A stretch of 64,000 nt of DNA, from NCBI GenBank assembly GCA_900542765.1, contig UQOX01000012.1, positions 1-64,000 on the forward strand, in the 5' to 3' direction. This DNA comes from an uncultured Porphyromonadaceae bacterium (lineage in GTDB: Bacteria; Bacteroidota; Bacteroidia; Bacteroidales; UBA11471). Below are positions 35,466 through 45,909 of this stretch, in pieces (within the stretch, counting starts at the first letter, position 1; each line of letters begins with the position of its first letter). The translations under genes and the position numbers were made by a program. The notes beneath the pieces were generated by a model that was not told the origin of the DNA, ran no database searches, and saw nothing but the letters and a program-made list of their open reading frames with translations.

Positions 35466-36841
35466 CGAGCGAGTATCTCTTCTTTTATGGCCGGCAGCAA
35501 ACGGTCGATGTCGCCGGCTCCGAGTGTAATAAGGACTTCAAAGTTACGTTCTTTTATCGTTTCGAGCAACTTTTCTTTGGAACAAAGCGCTTTCTTTTTG
35601 CAATTTACCTTGTCGAAGATGATGCGGGAAGTGACCCCCGGTATCGGTTGTTCGCGGGCCGGATAGATGTCGAGCAGTATCAACTCATCGGCCAAGGAGA
35701 GCGCCGCCGCGAATTGATCGCAAAAATCGCGGGTCCTGGTATAGAGATGGGGCTGGAAAATGACCGAAATCTTTTTGTCGGCATACAGGACCCGCAGCGA
35801 GGAAAGGCTGGCTTTTATCTCATCGGGGTGATGGGCATAGTCGTCGACCAAGATCGTCTTGCCCTCGCGTATCCAAAAGTCGAAACGTCGCCGGGCTCCG
35901 GCAAAACTCTTCATGGCCCGGCGCATCTCGTCGGGTGTGACGCCATTGAGCCAGGCCAAGGCCATGGCTGCCACGCCGTTCTCGATATTGACCCGCACGG
36001 GCACCCCCAGGTCGATGTCGGCAACCACCCCGCCGGGATAGACCCAGTCGAAGAGTATCTGCCCGTTGCCCATGCGGATATTCCGGGCGTAGAAGTCGCC
36101 ACCGTCATCGAGCGAATAGGTATACAGGCGCACGCCCTCGGCAAGTGCAGGCTGCAAAGGCAAGCCTTTTTTCAAAATCAAGACCCCGTCGGGGCGTATG
36201 AGGGAGGTGAAGTGGCGGAAACTTTCGAGATATGCCTCATAGGTGCCGTAGATGTCGAGGTGGTCGGCATCGGTGGCCGTAATGACCGCCATATAGGGTT
36301 GCAGGTGATGGAACGAGCGGTCATACTCGTCGGCCTCCACGACGACCAAATCGCTCTTGTCGGAGAGAATCAGATTGCTGTCGTAGTTTTTCAGAATACC
36401 GCCGAGGAATGCGCTGCACCCCACCGACGACTGGGCCAACATGTGGGCCGCCATGCTCGACGTGGTGGTCTTACCATGCGTACCGGCGACACAAAGCCCG
36501 CGACTCGCCCGGGTAATCAGGCCCAAGAGTTCGGCTCGCTTCACCACCGTAAAACCGTTTTCACGGAAATAGGTAAGACCGGCATGGCTATCGGGGACGG
36601 CCGGGGTATAAACGACCAGCGTCGTCGCCGCGTCTCTGAACGGGGCGGGAATCAACTCGACCGATTCGTCATAAAAGAGTCGCGCTCCCTCCTTTTCGAG
36701 TGCCGAGGTGAGCGTCGAGGGCGTTTTATCATATCCGGCCACGGCATAGCCCTTTGCCAGACAATAGCGCACGAGTGCGCTCATGCCGATGCCTCCGGCA
36801 CCGACAAAATAGACCGATGTGTAGGCTGTCAAGGCTTTCAT
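35462..36841 (-). CDS. murC: UDP-N-acetylmuramate-L-alanine ligase
   Basis: This 459-residue Mur ligase adds L-alanine to UDP-MurNAc. It has the N-terminal UDP-binding motif YFVGAGGIGMSALVRY, the ATP loop AGTHGKTTTSSMAAHM (about 117-132), and DYAHHPDEIKASL near the C-terminal domain. Length is normal. It overlaps murG by 4 bases and ftsQ by 4 bases, indicating tight coupling. Confidence 0.96.
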   Translation of the reverse strand: MKALTAYTSVYFVGAGGIGMSALVRYCLAKGYAVAGYDKTPSTLTSALEKEGARLFYDESVELIPAPFRDAATTLVVYTPAVPDSHAGLTYFRENGFTVVKRAELLGLITRASRGLCVAGTHGKTTTSSMAAHMLAQSSVGCSAFLGGILKNYDSNLILSDKSDLVVVEADEYDRSFHHLQPYMAVITATDADHLDIYGTYEAYLESFRHFTSLIRPDGVLILKKGLPLQPALAEGVRLYTYSLDDGGDFYARNIRMGNGQILFDWVYPGGVVADIDLGVPVRVNIENGVAAMALAWLNGVTPDEMRRAMKSFAGARRRFDFWIREGKTILVDDYAHHPDEIKASLSSLRVLYADKKISVIFQPHLYTRTRDFCDQFAAALSLADELILLDIYPAREQPIPGVTSRIIFDKVNCKKKALCSKEKLLETIKERNFEVLITLGAGDIDRLLPAIKEEILAR

Positions 36842-37956
36842 TTCGAGTTCCTTTCTGCTACAATTCCGAGGATAATGTCGGCAATGCGCGCGGCCGAGTC
36901 GCGTTGCGCCAGTTGGAGAATGCGCTCCTGCATCTTGGCGAGCAGCGCCTCATTCTGCACATTTTCGATGGCGGTATCGATGAGGCGGTTCTCGGCTTCC
37001 CGATCGGGAATGAGCAAGGCGGCGCCTTTCTCCGAGAGGGCCATGGCATTCTTGGTCTGATGGTCCTCGGCCACATTGGGCGAAGGCACCAGAATGGCCG
37101 CTTTACCCAAGAGACAAAGTTCGGAAATAGACCCGGCTCCGGCGCGCGATATGACCAGGTCGGCGGCTTTATAGGCCATATCCATGCGGGCGATAAAGGG
37201 CATCTGCACGACATGCGGATAGCTTTTCCCGGCCAACGCCGCTTTTACCGTCGCTTCATAATAAGCGCCGCTCTGCCATATCAGTTGCACCTCATCGCCG
37301 GGAATGCGGTCGAGAGCCGCGATGACACTGAGGTTGAGGGTGCGGGCGCCCAGGCTACCGCCCACGACAAGAATGGTCTTCTTCTGCGGGTCGAGGCCGA
37401 AAAAGCCTATCGCCTCTTCGCGCGTGCAGGTCACCTCCTGCAACGACTGTCGCACGGGGTTCCCGGTGAGGACAATCCGTTCTTTCGGGAAAAAGCGTTC
37501 CATGTTTTCATAAGCGACGCATATCTTCACGGCTTTCGAGGCCAGGAGTTTGTTGGTCACGCCGGCATAAGAGTTCTGCTCCTGTATGAGGGTCGGCACA
37601 CCTTGGCGGGCGGCCGCCCACAACGTAGGGCCGCTGGCATATCCACCCACGCCCACGGCGATGTCGGGGTGGAACGTCTTGACAATGGAACGGGCCTTGC
37701 GAAGGCTCTTGAACAGGCGGAAGAGGACCCGGAAGTTTTTCCACAGATGGCTCCGCGAGAAGCCGCTGATGGGGAGCCCCACTATCTTATAGCCGGCAGC
37801 CGGCACCTTCTCCATCTCCATACGGTCCTCGGCACCGACAAAGAGGATTTCGGCATCGGGGCATTTCTCCTTCACGGCATTGGCTATCGAGACGGCCGGG
37901 AAGATGTGACCACCCGTACCACCGCCGCTTACCAGCATTCTTATTTTTCCTGACAT
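36838..37956 (-). CDS. murG: UDP-GlcNAc:lipid I glycosyltransferase MurG
   Basis: This 372-residue GT28 enzyme makes lipid II at the inner face of the membrane. I use the ATG at 37956 (MSGKIRMLVSGGGTGGHIFPA), placing the Gly-rich loop SGGGTGGH at 10-17. A second Gly-rich block is VVGGSLGARTLN, and ISRAGAGSISELCLLGKAAILVPSP is the UDP-GlcNAc site. It lies 10 bases after ftsW. Confidence 0.96.
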   Translation of the reverse strand: MSGKIRMLVSGGGTGGHIFPAVSIANAVKEKCPDAEILFVGAEDRMEMEKVPAAGYKIVGLPISGFSRSHLWKNFRVLFRLFKSLRKARSIVKTFHPDIAVGVGGYASGPTLWAAARQGVPTLIQEQNSYAGVTNKLLASKAVKICVAYENMERFFPKERIVLTGNPVRQSLQEVTCTREEAIGFFGLDPQKKTILVVGGSLGARTLNLSVIAALDRIPGDEVQLIWQSGAYYEATVKAALAGKSYPHVVQMPFIARMDMAYKAADLVISRAGAGSISELCLLGKAAILVPSPNVAEDHQTKNAMALSEKGAALLIPDREAENRLIDTAIENVQNEALLAKMQERILQLAQRDSAARIADIILGIVAERNSK

Positions 37957-37966
37957 GGCATATTCT

Positions 37967-39235
37967 TTATTTATCTGACATCTGAGCCGGGTTGGGAGTC
38001 GAAATATCGCCCGTCTCCTCGACCTGAGGCTCAACAACTTCTTCGTTCTTTCCCGCCTGACGGGCATAGCGGCTCACACTGAGCATAATGCCGAAATAGG
38101 CACTCGTGATGAGGAATGAGGTACCGCCGCGGCTCACCAACGGGAGCGGCTGTCCCGTCACCGGGAGCAACCCCACCGAGACGCCCATGTTTATGAGCGC
38201 CTGGAAGGCTATCATCATGGCCAGCCCCGTGATGAGGAAGGCCGGATAGGCTTTCTCGCACCGTCGGGCTATCACCCCCGCTCGCAAGAGCATCGACATA
38301 TAGAGCAACATGACGACGATACCGCCCACCATGCCCATCTCCTCGATGATAATGGCATAGATAAAGTCGGAGAAAGCCTGAGGCAGAAAGTCGCGTTCGC
38401 GGCTGTTTCCCGGGAAAACACCGAAGAAACCGCCGTTGGCCACGGCCATATAGGCATGTTGCGGCTGATAATTGAACTGGTCGATTTTCTCTTCATAGGC
38501 GGGCTTTCCCCAATTCTCGGCAAAACGTATCGTACGCGCCCCGATGGTGGAGAGCCGCGAATCGCCCAAGACCGGGAACGGCTCCTTGTGTTCGCTTTCA
38601 TACTCGAACACCTTTACCGAAACGGGAATTATCACCGCCAAAGCAGCAAGCACAATGGCTACCAATACAACCAGCTTCTTGGTTTCGACGCCGGCCACCA
38701 TCATCATGCAAAAGCCCACGAGAGCCAGCAGAACCGAGGTGGAAAAGTTGTCGACGAAGATGAGGAACCAAAAGACGCCTATCACGATAAGGCTCCACTT
38801 GAAGGCATCGGGCGTGACCTTTCCGGTCTCCTTGGAACGGAACTTGGCCAGGATAAAGGCCAGTGTGATAATGGTGGTCAGCTTGGCCAGTTCCGACGGC
38901 TGTACCGACACGCCAAAGATATTGAGCCAACGGCTGGCATCGTTCACATTCGAACCGAAAATATCGACCCAAAGCATGAGCACGAGCGAGATGGGCGTCA
39001 ACAGCAGCATCAGCAACTTGCACCACTTATAATGCAAATTGTGCATGATGACCACCAATGCCGTACCGGCCAGCACAAACGAAATCTGCCGCATGGCCGG
39101 GCCCAGGAAGTCGCCCCCCCGACGGGTGAGGAAACTCGATGAGCTATACACCTCGACAATGGAGATGAGGCACAACAGGAAGTAGACTCCCCACAGGAAA
39201 CGGTCGCCCTTGAATATGGTATTGTTATCGTTCAT
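37967..39235 (-). CDS. ftsW: Lipid II polymerase FtsW (SEDS family)
   Basis: This 422-residue polytopic membrane protein has about ten hydrophobic segments. SEDS signatures include VQPSELAKL (about 113-121), and the conserved loop block QPQHAYMAVANGGFFG. The end of the core has LPLVSRGGTSFLITSAYFG. FtsW polymerises glycan strands with FtsI during division. The C-terminal tail is acidic (EVVEPQVEETGD). Its place between murD and murG favours FtsW over RodA. Confidence 0.95.
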   Translation of the reverse strand: MNDNNTIFKGDRFLWGVYFLLCLISIVEVYSSSSFLTRRGGDFLGPAMRQISFVLAGTALVVIMHNLHYKWCKLLMLLLTPISLVLMLWVDIFGSNVNDASRWLNIFGVSVQPSELAKLTTIITLAFILAKFRSKETGKVTPDAFKWSLIVIGVFWFLIFVDNFSTSVLLALVGFCMMMVAGVETKKLVVLVAIVLAALAVIIPVSVKVFEYESEHKEPFPVLGDSRLSTIGARTIRFAENWGKPAYEEKIDQFNYQPQHAYMAVANGGFFGVFPGNSRERDFLPQAFSDFIYAIIIEEMGMVGGIVVMLLYMSMLLRAGVIARRCEKAYPAFLITGLAMMIAFQALINMGVSVGLLPVTGQPLPLVSRGGTSFLITSAYFGIMLSVSRYARQAGKNEEVVEPQVEETGDISTPNPAQMSDK

Positions 39236-39262
39236 TCCACACGCTCCTTTCGCTGCTGTCGG

Positions 39263-40606
39263 TTATAAATTGCGCACGCACTCCTTGAACTGGCGGCCCC
39301 GGTCTTCGTAACTCTTAAAGAGGTCGAAGCTGGCGCAACAGGGTGAGAGCAACACCGTATCGCCGGGTTCTGCCGCGGCAAAAGCCTTGTCTACGGCCTC
39401 TTTCATCGACAAGGCATCGCCGGCCATCGTCACCTTTCCATCGAAGAAATCGTGCAACTTGCGGTTGTCGACGCCCAGGCACACGATGGCCTTGACCTTC
39501 TCGACCACAAGCGACTCGATTTCGGAATAGTCATTCCCCTTGTCCTTGCCGCCGAGAATGAGCACGACGGGGGTCGTCATGCTTTCGAGGGCATACCAGC
39601 ACGAATTGACGTTGGTGGCTTTGGAATCGTTGATAAACGACACGCCGCGCACATCGGCCACCTTTTCGAGACGGTGTTCGACGCCCTTGAAGTCGGACAG
39701 CGCTTCGCGCACCTTCTCTTTTCTGATTTCGAGAATGCGGGCCGAGATGCCGGCCGCCATCGAGTTATAGAGGTTGTGCCGGCCGGGCAGGGAGAGTTCG
39801 GCCTCGTCCATGTCGAAAAACTCACCGGGGGTTTCGATGCAGAGACGTTCGTTCTCGACATAAGCCTTTGTCCCCTCCTCATGAGTATCGGCAAAGGGGT
39901 ACAGACGTGCCTTCAAGGGGTGTTTCGACAGCTCCCGGGTGATGACGGGGTCGTCGTTCCAAAAGACGAAAGCATCATCTTCGGTCTGGTTCTGCGTGAT
40001 TCTGAATTTGGCATTGACATAATTCTGCATGTCATAGCCATAACGGTCGAGATGGTCGGGCGTGATATTGAGCAGCACGGCAATGTCGGCCTTGAAACGG
40101 TACATGTTGTCGAGCTGGAAACTGCTCAACTCGATGACATAGTAATCGTGATGCTCGGTGGCCACCTGCAAGGCAAGGCTCTTGCCCACGTTACCGGCCA
40201 ATCCCACGTCGAGACCGGCCTTTTTCAAAATATGATAGGTGAGCAACGTCGTGGTCGTCTTGCCGTTGCTGCCGGTGATGCAAATCATGCGGGCATCGGT
40301 ATAGCGGCCGGCAAACTCGATTTCGGAGATAATCGGGGTGCCCTGCTTGACCAACGCCTCGACCATGGGAGCCGTCTCGGGTATGCCGGGGCTCTTCACC
40401 ACTTCATCGGCCGAGAGGATTTTCTCGGCGGTGTGTCCACCTTCTTCCCACTCGATACCATATTCGTCGAGCAGGTTTTTATAAACTTCCTTGATTCCTG
40501 ACATATCCGAGACAAATACGTCGAAACCCTTGACTTTTGCCAAAACGGCGGCACCGGCTCCACTTTCGCCGGCACCCAATACGACCATGCGTTTGTTCAT
40601 ATTCAT
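39263..40606 (-). CDS. murD: UDP-N-acetylmuramoylalanine-D-glutamate ligase
   Basis: This 447-residue Mur ligase adds D-glutamate. The N-terminus has VVLGAGESGAGAAVLA (about 8-23), the ATP loop ITGSNGKTTTTLLTYHI, and the later FINDSKATNVNSCWYALESM, typical of MurD. Another ATG two codons in (40600) is possible. It lies 6 bases after mraY. Confidence 0.96.
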   Translation of the reverse strand: MNMNKRMVVLGAGESGAGAAVLAKVKGFDVFVSDMSGIKEVYKNLLDEYGIEWEEGGHTAEKILSADEVVKSPGIPETAPMVEALVKQGTPIISEIEFAGRYTDARMICITGSNGKTTTTLLTYHILKKAGLDVGLAGNVGKSLALQVATEHHDYYVIELSSFQLDNMYRFKADIAVLLNITPDHLDRYGYDMQNYVNAKFRITQNQTEDDAFVFWNDDPVITRELSKHPLKARLYPFADTHEEGTKAYVENERLCIETPGEFFDMDEAELSLPGRHNLYNSMAAGISARILEIRKEKVREALSDFKGVEHRLEKVADVRGVSFINDSKATNVNSCWYALESMTTPVVLILGGKDKGNDYSEIESLVVEKVKAIVCLGVDNRKLHDFFDGKVTMAGDALSMKEAVDKAFAAAEPGDTVLLSPCCASFDLFKSYEDRGRQFKECVRNL

Positions 40607-40612
40607 TTTTCC

Positions 40613-41866
40613 TTATCGCATTTTCAAAGTTACCAGCGTCAATGCAGCCAAGATGATGCCTATAATCCAGAAGCGTATCACAATCTTCGACTCGGGTATC
40701 GGTGCAAAGGGCTTTTTCCACAAGGCGTCGATGCTCTCGCCGGCTTTCTGAAAATGGTGATGCAACGGCGCCATCTTGAAAAGTCGCCGCCCTTCGCCAT
40801 ACCGACGTTTGGTGTATTTAAAATAAGATACCTGCATGATGACCGAAAGGCTCTCGACCAGGAAAATGCCGCACAACAACGGCGTGAGCAGCTCCTTGTG
40901 TATGAGCACGGCAAAGACACCGATAATGCCTCCTATGGTGAGGCTGCCGGTGTCGCCCATGAATACCTGTGCCGGGTAGGCGTTATACCAGAGGAAGCCG
41001 ATGGTAGCCCCGATGAAGGCCATCGAAAAGACAACCAGCTCCTCACTCCCGGGTATATACATGATATTGAGGTAGGAGGCATAGGCTATGTGGCCCGAGA
41101 GATAGGCCATGATGGCCAGTGCCGCCCCGATGATGGCCGACGAGCCGGTAGCCAGACCGTCGAGACCGTCGGTGAGATTGGCGCCGTTCGAGACGGCCGT
41201 CACCACGAGAATGGTGACCAGTATGAAGATAATCCAGCCGGCCGTCTGGGCATGGTCGCCGAGGAAAGGCACCAGGTCGGCATAGTCGAAGTTGTTGTTC
41301 TTGACAAAAGGTATTGTCGTCTGTGTCGACTTGATATTCTCGGGGAGGTACTGCACCTCGGCCGTGTCGTCTTTCTGCACCGTGATGTTCTCGCGTATCA
41401 CCGCATCGGGACTCAGATAGAGCGACACGCCCACGATGAGGCCCAGCCCCACCTGACCGAAAATCTTGAACCGCCCGTGCAGCCCCTCCTTGTTGTGATA
41501 TTTGAGTTTCATATAGTCATCGAGGAATCCGATGGCACCCATCCACACGGTCGTGACAAGCATCAAAATCATGTAGAGGTTGTCGAGACGTCCCACCAGC
41601 AGGCAGGGCACCAGTATCGAGATGATAATGATGATACCGCCCATCGTGGGGGTACCCTTTTTGCTCATTTGGCCTTCGAGACCGAGGTTGCGCACGATTT
41701 CACCTATCTGCATGCGCTGCAAACGCGAGATGATGCGCCGACCGATAATGGTCGAAATGAAAAGCGACAAGATGAGCGCCATGCCCGAACGGAACGAAAT
41801 ATACCGGAACACACCCGTTCCGGGTATGTCCCACTCATCGAGCAACTGAAACAATGGATATAGCAT
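40613..41866 (-). CDS. mraY: Phospho-N-acetylmuramoyl-pentapeptide transferase
   Basis: This 417-residue integral membrane enzyme makes lipid I. It has about ten transmembrane segments, the [12 protein letters not shown] motif (about 74-85), [12 protein letters not shown] with the catalytic aspartates, and [12 protein letters not shown]. An insertion near residues 150-195, with a hydrophilic [17 protein letters not shown] loop, makes it longer than the 360-residue E. coli enzyme; as I recall, this is common in Bacteroidetes. Confidence 0.95.
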   Translation of the reverse strand: MLYPLFQLLDEWDIPGTGVFRYISFRSGMALILSLFISTIIGRRIISRLQRMQIGEIVRNLGLEGQMSKKGTPTMGGIIIIISILVPCLLVGRLDNLYMILMLVTTVWMGAIGFLDDYMKLKYHNKEGLHGRFKIFGQVGLGLIVGVSLYLSPDAVIRENITVQKDDTAEVQYLPENIKSTQTTIPFVKNNNFDYADLVPFLGDHAQTAGWIIFILVTILVVTAVSNGANLTDGLDGLATGSSAIIGAALAIMAYLSGHIAYASYLNIMYIPGSEELVVFSMAFIGATIGFLWYNAYPAQVFMGDTGSLTIGGIIGVFAVLIHKELLTPLLCGIFLVESLSVIMQVSYFKYTKRRYGEGRRLFKMAPLHHHFQKAGESIDALWKKPFAPIPESKIVIRFWIIGIILAALTLVTLKMR

Positions 41867-41881
41867 GATTCTTCTCCGGTT

Positions 41882-43333
41882 TTACTCATTAAACAGGCGT
41901 TCCACCTCTTCGCGGTCGTTGAAGTGGTGTTTCACGCCCTCTATCTCCTGGTAGTCTTCATGGCCTTTGCCGGCGACAAGCACCACATCGCCGGGCTGAG
42001 CCAGCTGGGTGGCCGCGCGTATGGCTTCGCGGCGGTCGGCAATGACCAGTGTCCGACGGCGCTGCGCCGCATCGAGGCCGGCCAGCATGTCGTCGAGAAT
42101 ATCCTGGGGCTTCTCATAGCGGGGGTTGTCCGACGTGAGGATTACCTTATCGCTCCACTTGGCCGCCTCTTGGGCCATGAGCGGACGTTTTCCCTTGTCG
42201 CGGTTGCCTCCGGCACCCACCACGGTGATGACATGCCCCCGGCGACCCACCACCTCGCGTATCGACGTGAGGACATTGGTAAGCGCGTCGGGCGTATGGG
42301 CATAGTCGATGATAGCCGTGTATTTCTGCGGGGCGTGCAACGTCTGGAAGCGTCCCGAAACCGGGACCAGCCGGCTGAGGGCTATCAGCACCTTCTCGGG
42401 ATTCTCGCCCAGAAGACAGGCCGCGCCATAGACCGCCAGCAGATTGTAGGCGTTGAATTTGCCCACGAACTGCACCTCCACCTCCCGGCCGTTCACTTCG
42501 AGCGTCGTACCGTCGAGGCGGCTCTCGATGATGCGGCCCTTGTAGTCGGCCAGCGTATTCAAGGCATAAGTGTGCTTGGCGGCACGGGTGTTTTGCAACA
42601 TGACGGCGCCGTTTTTCTCGTCGGCATTGGTAAGGGCAAAGGCATCTTGCGGCAGGTCGTCGAAGAAACGTTTTTTGGCTTTGAGATAAGCCTGCACGGT
42701 CTTATGATAGTCGAGGTGGTCACGGGTGAGATTGGTAAAAATACCTCCGGCAAATTCGAGGCCGGCGATGCGTCGCTGGTCGACCGAGTGCGAACTCACC
42801 TCCATGAAAGCATACCGGCAACCGGCATCGACCATCTCGCGCAACAAGCGGTGCAGGGTGAGAGGGTCAGGGGTGGTGTGGTCGGTCGGGATAGCCCGGT
42901 CGTCGACATAGTTGCACACGGTCGAGAGCAACCCCACCTTCTCGCCAAAGAGGCGAAACATCTCATAGAGCAGCGTGGCAATGGTGGTCTTGCCATTGGT
43001 CCCGGTCACACCCACCAAGGTGAGTTGTCGCGACGGCTCGCCATACCAAGCCGAGGCCAACAGGCCCAATGCTTCGCGGCTCTCGGGGGTCACGACATAG
43101 GTGACAGCCGGCGAAAACTCGGCCGGCAACTCCTCGCACACGATAGCCGCAGCCCCTTGGGCCTCGGCTTTGGAGATAAAGGTGTGCCCGTCGACCGAGA
43201 CACCGCGCACGGCCACAAAAAGCGAGCCGGCAGCCACCCGGCGCGAGTCGGCTTCGACAGACGATATTTCGACCGCGTCGTTTCCCACGATGCGGGACAC
43301 ATGCAATTCGCGAAGAAGATTTTTCAGTTGCAT
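41882..43333 (-). CDS. murE: UDP-MurNAc-tripeptide synthetase MurE
   Basis: This 483-residue Mur ligase adds the third amino acid. The ATP loop [19 protein letters not shown] lies near residues 108-126. The C-terminal recognition block is [18 protein letters not shown]: the DNPR motif indicates meso-diaminopimelate rather than lysine, as expected for this Gram-negative group. It sits between mraY and ftsI. No murF follows, so the next ligase is encoded elsewhere. Confidence 0.96.
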   Translation of the reverse strand: MQLKNLLRELHVSRIVGNDAVEISSVEADSRRVAAGSLFVAVRGVSVDGHTFISKAEAQGAAAIVCEELPAEFSPAVTYVVTPESREALGLLASAWYGEPSRQLTLVGVTGTNGKTTIATLLYEMFRLFGEKVGLLSTVCNYVDDRAIPTDHTTPDPLTLHRLLREMVDAGCRYAFMEVSSHSVDQRRIAGLEFAGGIFTNLTRDHLDYHKTVQAYLKAKKRFFDDLPQDAFALTNADEKNGAVMLQNTRAAKHTYALNTLADYKGRIIESRLDGTTLEVNGREVEVQFVGKFNAYNLLAVYGAACLLGENPEKVLIALSRLVPVSGRFQTLHAPQKYTAIIDYAHTPDALTNVLTSIREVVGRRGHVITVVGAGGNRDKGKRPLMAQEAAKWSDKVILTSDNPRYEKPQDILDDMLAGLDAAQRRRTLVIADRREAIRAATQLAQPGDVVLVAGKGHEDYQEIEGVKHHFNDREEVERLFNE

Positions 43334-43343
43334 ACTCTCTCTT

Positions 43344-45509
43344 TTACTTCAATATGATGGTTATTTTGTTTCCCCGATAGACCCGGCGACCCACAGGCAA
43401 CGACTGGCGCACCACCTTGCCCTGCCCCTCGACATTGACCCGCAGGCCGACCCGTTCGAGCAGATAGATGGCATCGCGGGCTCCCATACCCACGACATCG
43501 GGCACCGTGACGCGATTGGGTTCGATGCGATTCATGACAATGGTATAGTCGTGCGAACGTACGGTCACCCAGTCGTCTTCATTCTCGCCCGACGGTTCGG
43601 GAGCCACAAAGGGCAAAGAGAGGCGACGGCACACATAGGTCGCGTCTTCGAGGTTTCCTTTCTTGATGGTGGGCATCTTGGCAAAGACCGTGTCGGGAGC
43701 AAGGGTTTCCTCACCGGGGAGGAAACCGCGGGCATACATCTCCTCGGCCACCGTGCGGAGCACGGCTCCGGGCATGGTACCGCCCGAAGGATAACCGATG
43801 CGGGGCGCCGACACGACCACGATGCCCGAATATTTGGGATTCTCGGCCGGGAAATATCCGCAGAACGACACGCGGTGGCGCACGATGTTGCCTTTATACC
43901 CGGCTTTTCCCTGGTGGATTTGCGCCGTACCGGTCTTCCCGGCAATCTGCACATAGTCCGAACTTACCGCCTTGCGGCCATGCGCCGTGCCTTTCTGCAC
44001 GACATCGGCCAGCATCTGCTGAATCTCTTTCAGCGTTTGCGGCTTGCACATCTGCCGGGTGACCACTTCGGTCTCGAACTCTTCTTCCACATCGCCGTTC
44101 TCGCTGACGCCGGCAATGATATAGGGCTTTATCATCTTACCGCCATTGGCAATGCCATTATAGAACATGAGGGTATAGATGGGAGGAATCGTCACTTCAT
44201 AGCCGAAGCTCATCCAGGGCAGGGAGAGTTTCGACCAGGCGGGATTGGGCTTGCCGTCGGCCGTCACGGGATATTTGATGACCGGAGCCAAGGCGCCGGG
44301 GATACCCAGGTCGACTTTCTTGTTGAGTCCTATGGCATAAAGGCCGTCGACAAATTTCCGCGGGTCGTTCTCAAACCCTTTCAAGACGATTTTCGAGATA
44401 CCGATGTTCGACGAGTACCAGATGGTCTGAGCCGCCGTGAGATTTTCATATCCGCCCTTGCGATAGTTGTGGTCATACATCGGCTGACGGGCATAGACAA
44501 ACTTGCCCTTTTCACCGTAAAAAATATCATCGGGACGCACCACGCCGGCGTCCAAAGCCACCATCATCGAAGCGGTCTTGAAGGTCGAGCCCGGTTCGAT
44601 GAGGTCGCTCACCGCATGGTTTACCCCCTCCTTGTAGGAACCGTCGGCCTGACGGTCGAGGTTGGCGATGGCGCGTATGGCCCCCGTCTCCACCTCCATG
44701 ATAATGGCCACCCCGTAATCGGCCTGCGTCTCTTGCAGTTTGTCGAGCAGGGCCGACTCGGCCATATCTTGTATGTCGACGTCAATGGTCGTGAGAATAT
44801 CTTTCCCGGCTACCGGCTTGCTGAGAATCTCCTCGACCCACTGCCACTGCACGCGCTGACGCACCCGCTTGCCGTTGGTACCCCGCAGCAAAGAGTCGCA
44901 GGCCAACTCCACGCCCGAGGCTCCGCCCCGGCTCTCCCCGTCTTCACGGGCGGCATACACGCTGCCCACCGTGCTGGTGGCCAACTGGTCGAAAGGCCGT
45001 TCGCGGCTCAGCAGCTCTTCAAACACGAGGCCGCTCTTGTTGGAGTTTTTCTGATTGAAGAAAGGGTATTCGAGAATCTCTTTCATCTGCACATAGGAGA
45101 TGCGGCTGTAAGAGAGACGGTAGTGACGGCGGTAACGGCTCGAAAAGCCGGCGCGCAAATGGGCTTTGTACTCCTCGGCCGTGCGATCACCGGGCATCTT
45201 GGCCAACGCCCGGCACAAGGGGTCGAGATAGCGGTTGAAGGTATCACGGTTGAAGCCGTCGGCCGCAAAATCCATATACATCGTATAACGGGGCATCGTC
45301 GTGGCCAGCAAGCGGCCATCGGCTGCCAAGATATTGCCTCGCGTCGCATAGACGGGCACCGTGTCGTAGAGCGGCTTTTCGGCCTTGGCCTGCCACCGGG
45401 CCCGTTCGAAGATGATCGTACGCGACATCTTGAAGAGAATGGCCACACACGCCAAAGCGATGGCCATGACAATCAACAAATATCTGAAATGCAACCCCTT
45501 ACTCGTCAT
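43344..45509 (-). CDS. ftsI: Division transpeptidase FtsI (PBP3) with PASTA domain
   Basis: This 721-residue class B penicillin-binding protein has one N-terminal transmembrane helix (about 9-27), a pedestal domain with [15 protein letters not shown] (58-72), and a transpeptidase domain. Active-site motifs are S308-x-x-K311 in [12 protein letters not shown] in [11 protein letters not shown], and KTG in [11 protein letters not shown]. Residues about 665-721 form a single PASTA domain ([21 protein letters not shown]). PASTA is absent from the E. coli enzyme. The start overlaps the ftsL-like gene by 11 bases. Confidence 0.95.
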   Translation of the reverse strand: MTSKGLHFRYLLIVMAIALACVAILFKMSRTIIFERARWQAKAEKPLYDTVPVYATRGNILAADGRLLATTMPRYTMYMDFAADGFNRDTFNRYLDPLCRALAKMPGDRTAEEYKAHLRAGFSSRYRRHYRLSYSRISYVQMKEILEYPFFNQKNSNKSGLVFEELLSRERPFDQLATSTVGSVYAAREDGESRGGASGVELACDSLLRGTNGKRVRQRVQWQWVEEILSKPVAGKDILTTIDVDIQDMAESALLDKLQETQADYGVAIIMEVETGAIRAIANLDRQADGSYKEGVNHAVSDLIEPGSTFKTASMMVALDAGVVRPDDIFYGEKGKFVYARQPMYDHNYRKGGYENLTAAQTIWYSSNIGISKIVLKGFENDPRKFVDGLYAIGLNKKVDLGIPGALAPVIKYPVTADGKPNPAWSKLSLPWMSFGYEVTIPPIYTLMFYNGIANGGKMIKPYIIAGVSENGDVEEEFETEVVTRQMCKPQTLKEIQQMLADVVQKGTAHGRKAVSSDYVQIAGKTGTAQIHQGKAGYKGNIVRHRVSFCGYFPAENPKYSGIVVVSAPRIGYPSGGTMPGAVLRTVAEEMYARGFLPGEETLAPDTVFAKMPTIKKGNLEDATYVCRRLSLPFVAPEPSGENEDDWVTVRSHDYTIVMNRIEPNRVTVPDVVGMGARDAIYLLERVGLRVNVEGQGKVVRQSLPVGRRVYRGNKITIILK

Positions 45510-45909
45510 AAGACTCCCGTTTTAATGTGTACGAAGGGGTTTTGGCCGAACGAATATCGACCCCTCTCTCCTCGAAAAGTTTCTCGATGTGCGAAGGGCG
45601 GCTCACGCCGGTCAACTCCGACGACAAGGTCGTTGCCTCGTAGCGCAGCTCGGTCTCCCGCGTGCGCAACCGCTCTATCTCGGCCATTTTGCGATGGCAG
45701 CTATACCGGTTGCCGATGTAGCAGAACAAGAGTATCAACAGAATAAGACACGCCTTCCACTTGCGATAGAAGAAATCGAACGACACGATTTCTCCCTCGA
45801 AAAGTTCTTTCATGAAATGCACAAGACGAGCCTGCGTCTTGGAAAGGGAAGCCTCATCGGAGGTCGGGATATTCTCTTTTGTTTCTTGATTCTCGTCCAT
45901 ATCTCTCAT
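45499..45909 (-). CDS. ftsL: FtsL-like division protein
   Basis: This 136-residue bitopic protein has a hydrophilic cytoplasmic N-terminus of about 50 residues, one transmembrane helix (KACLILLILLFCYIGNRY) and a periplasmic coiled coil (HRKMAEIERLRTRETELRYEATTLSSEL). This is FtsL topology, with a longer cytoplasmic part than in E. coli. Its start overlaps the rsmH stop by 4 bases (ATGA) and its end overlaps ftsI by 11 bases. The call rests on topology and position. Confidence 0.85.
   Translation of the reverse strand: MRDMDENQETKENIPTSDEASLSKTQARLVHFMKELFEGEIVSFDFFYRKWKACLILLILLFCYIGNRYSCHRKMAEIERLRTRETELRYEATTLSSELTGVSRPSHIEKLFEERGVDIRSAKTPSYTLKRESYDE

Noticed and set aside
41930..41950. 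parS-like half site (GTTTCACG)
   Set aside because: Only half of the 16-base parS palindrome is present; similar half sites at about 49050 and 30237 are also incomplete, so no parS was called.
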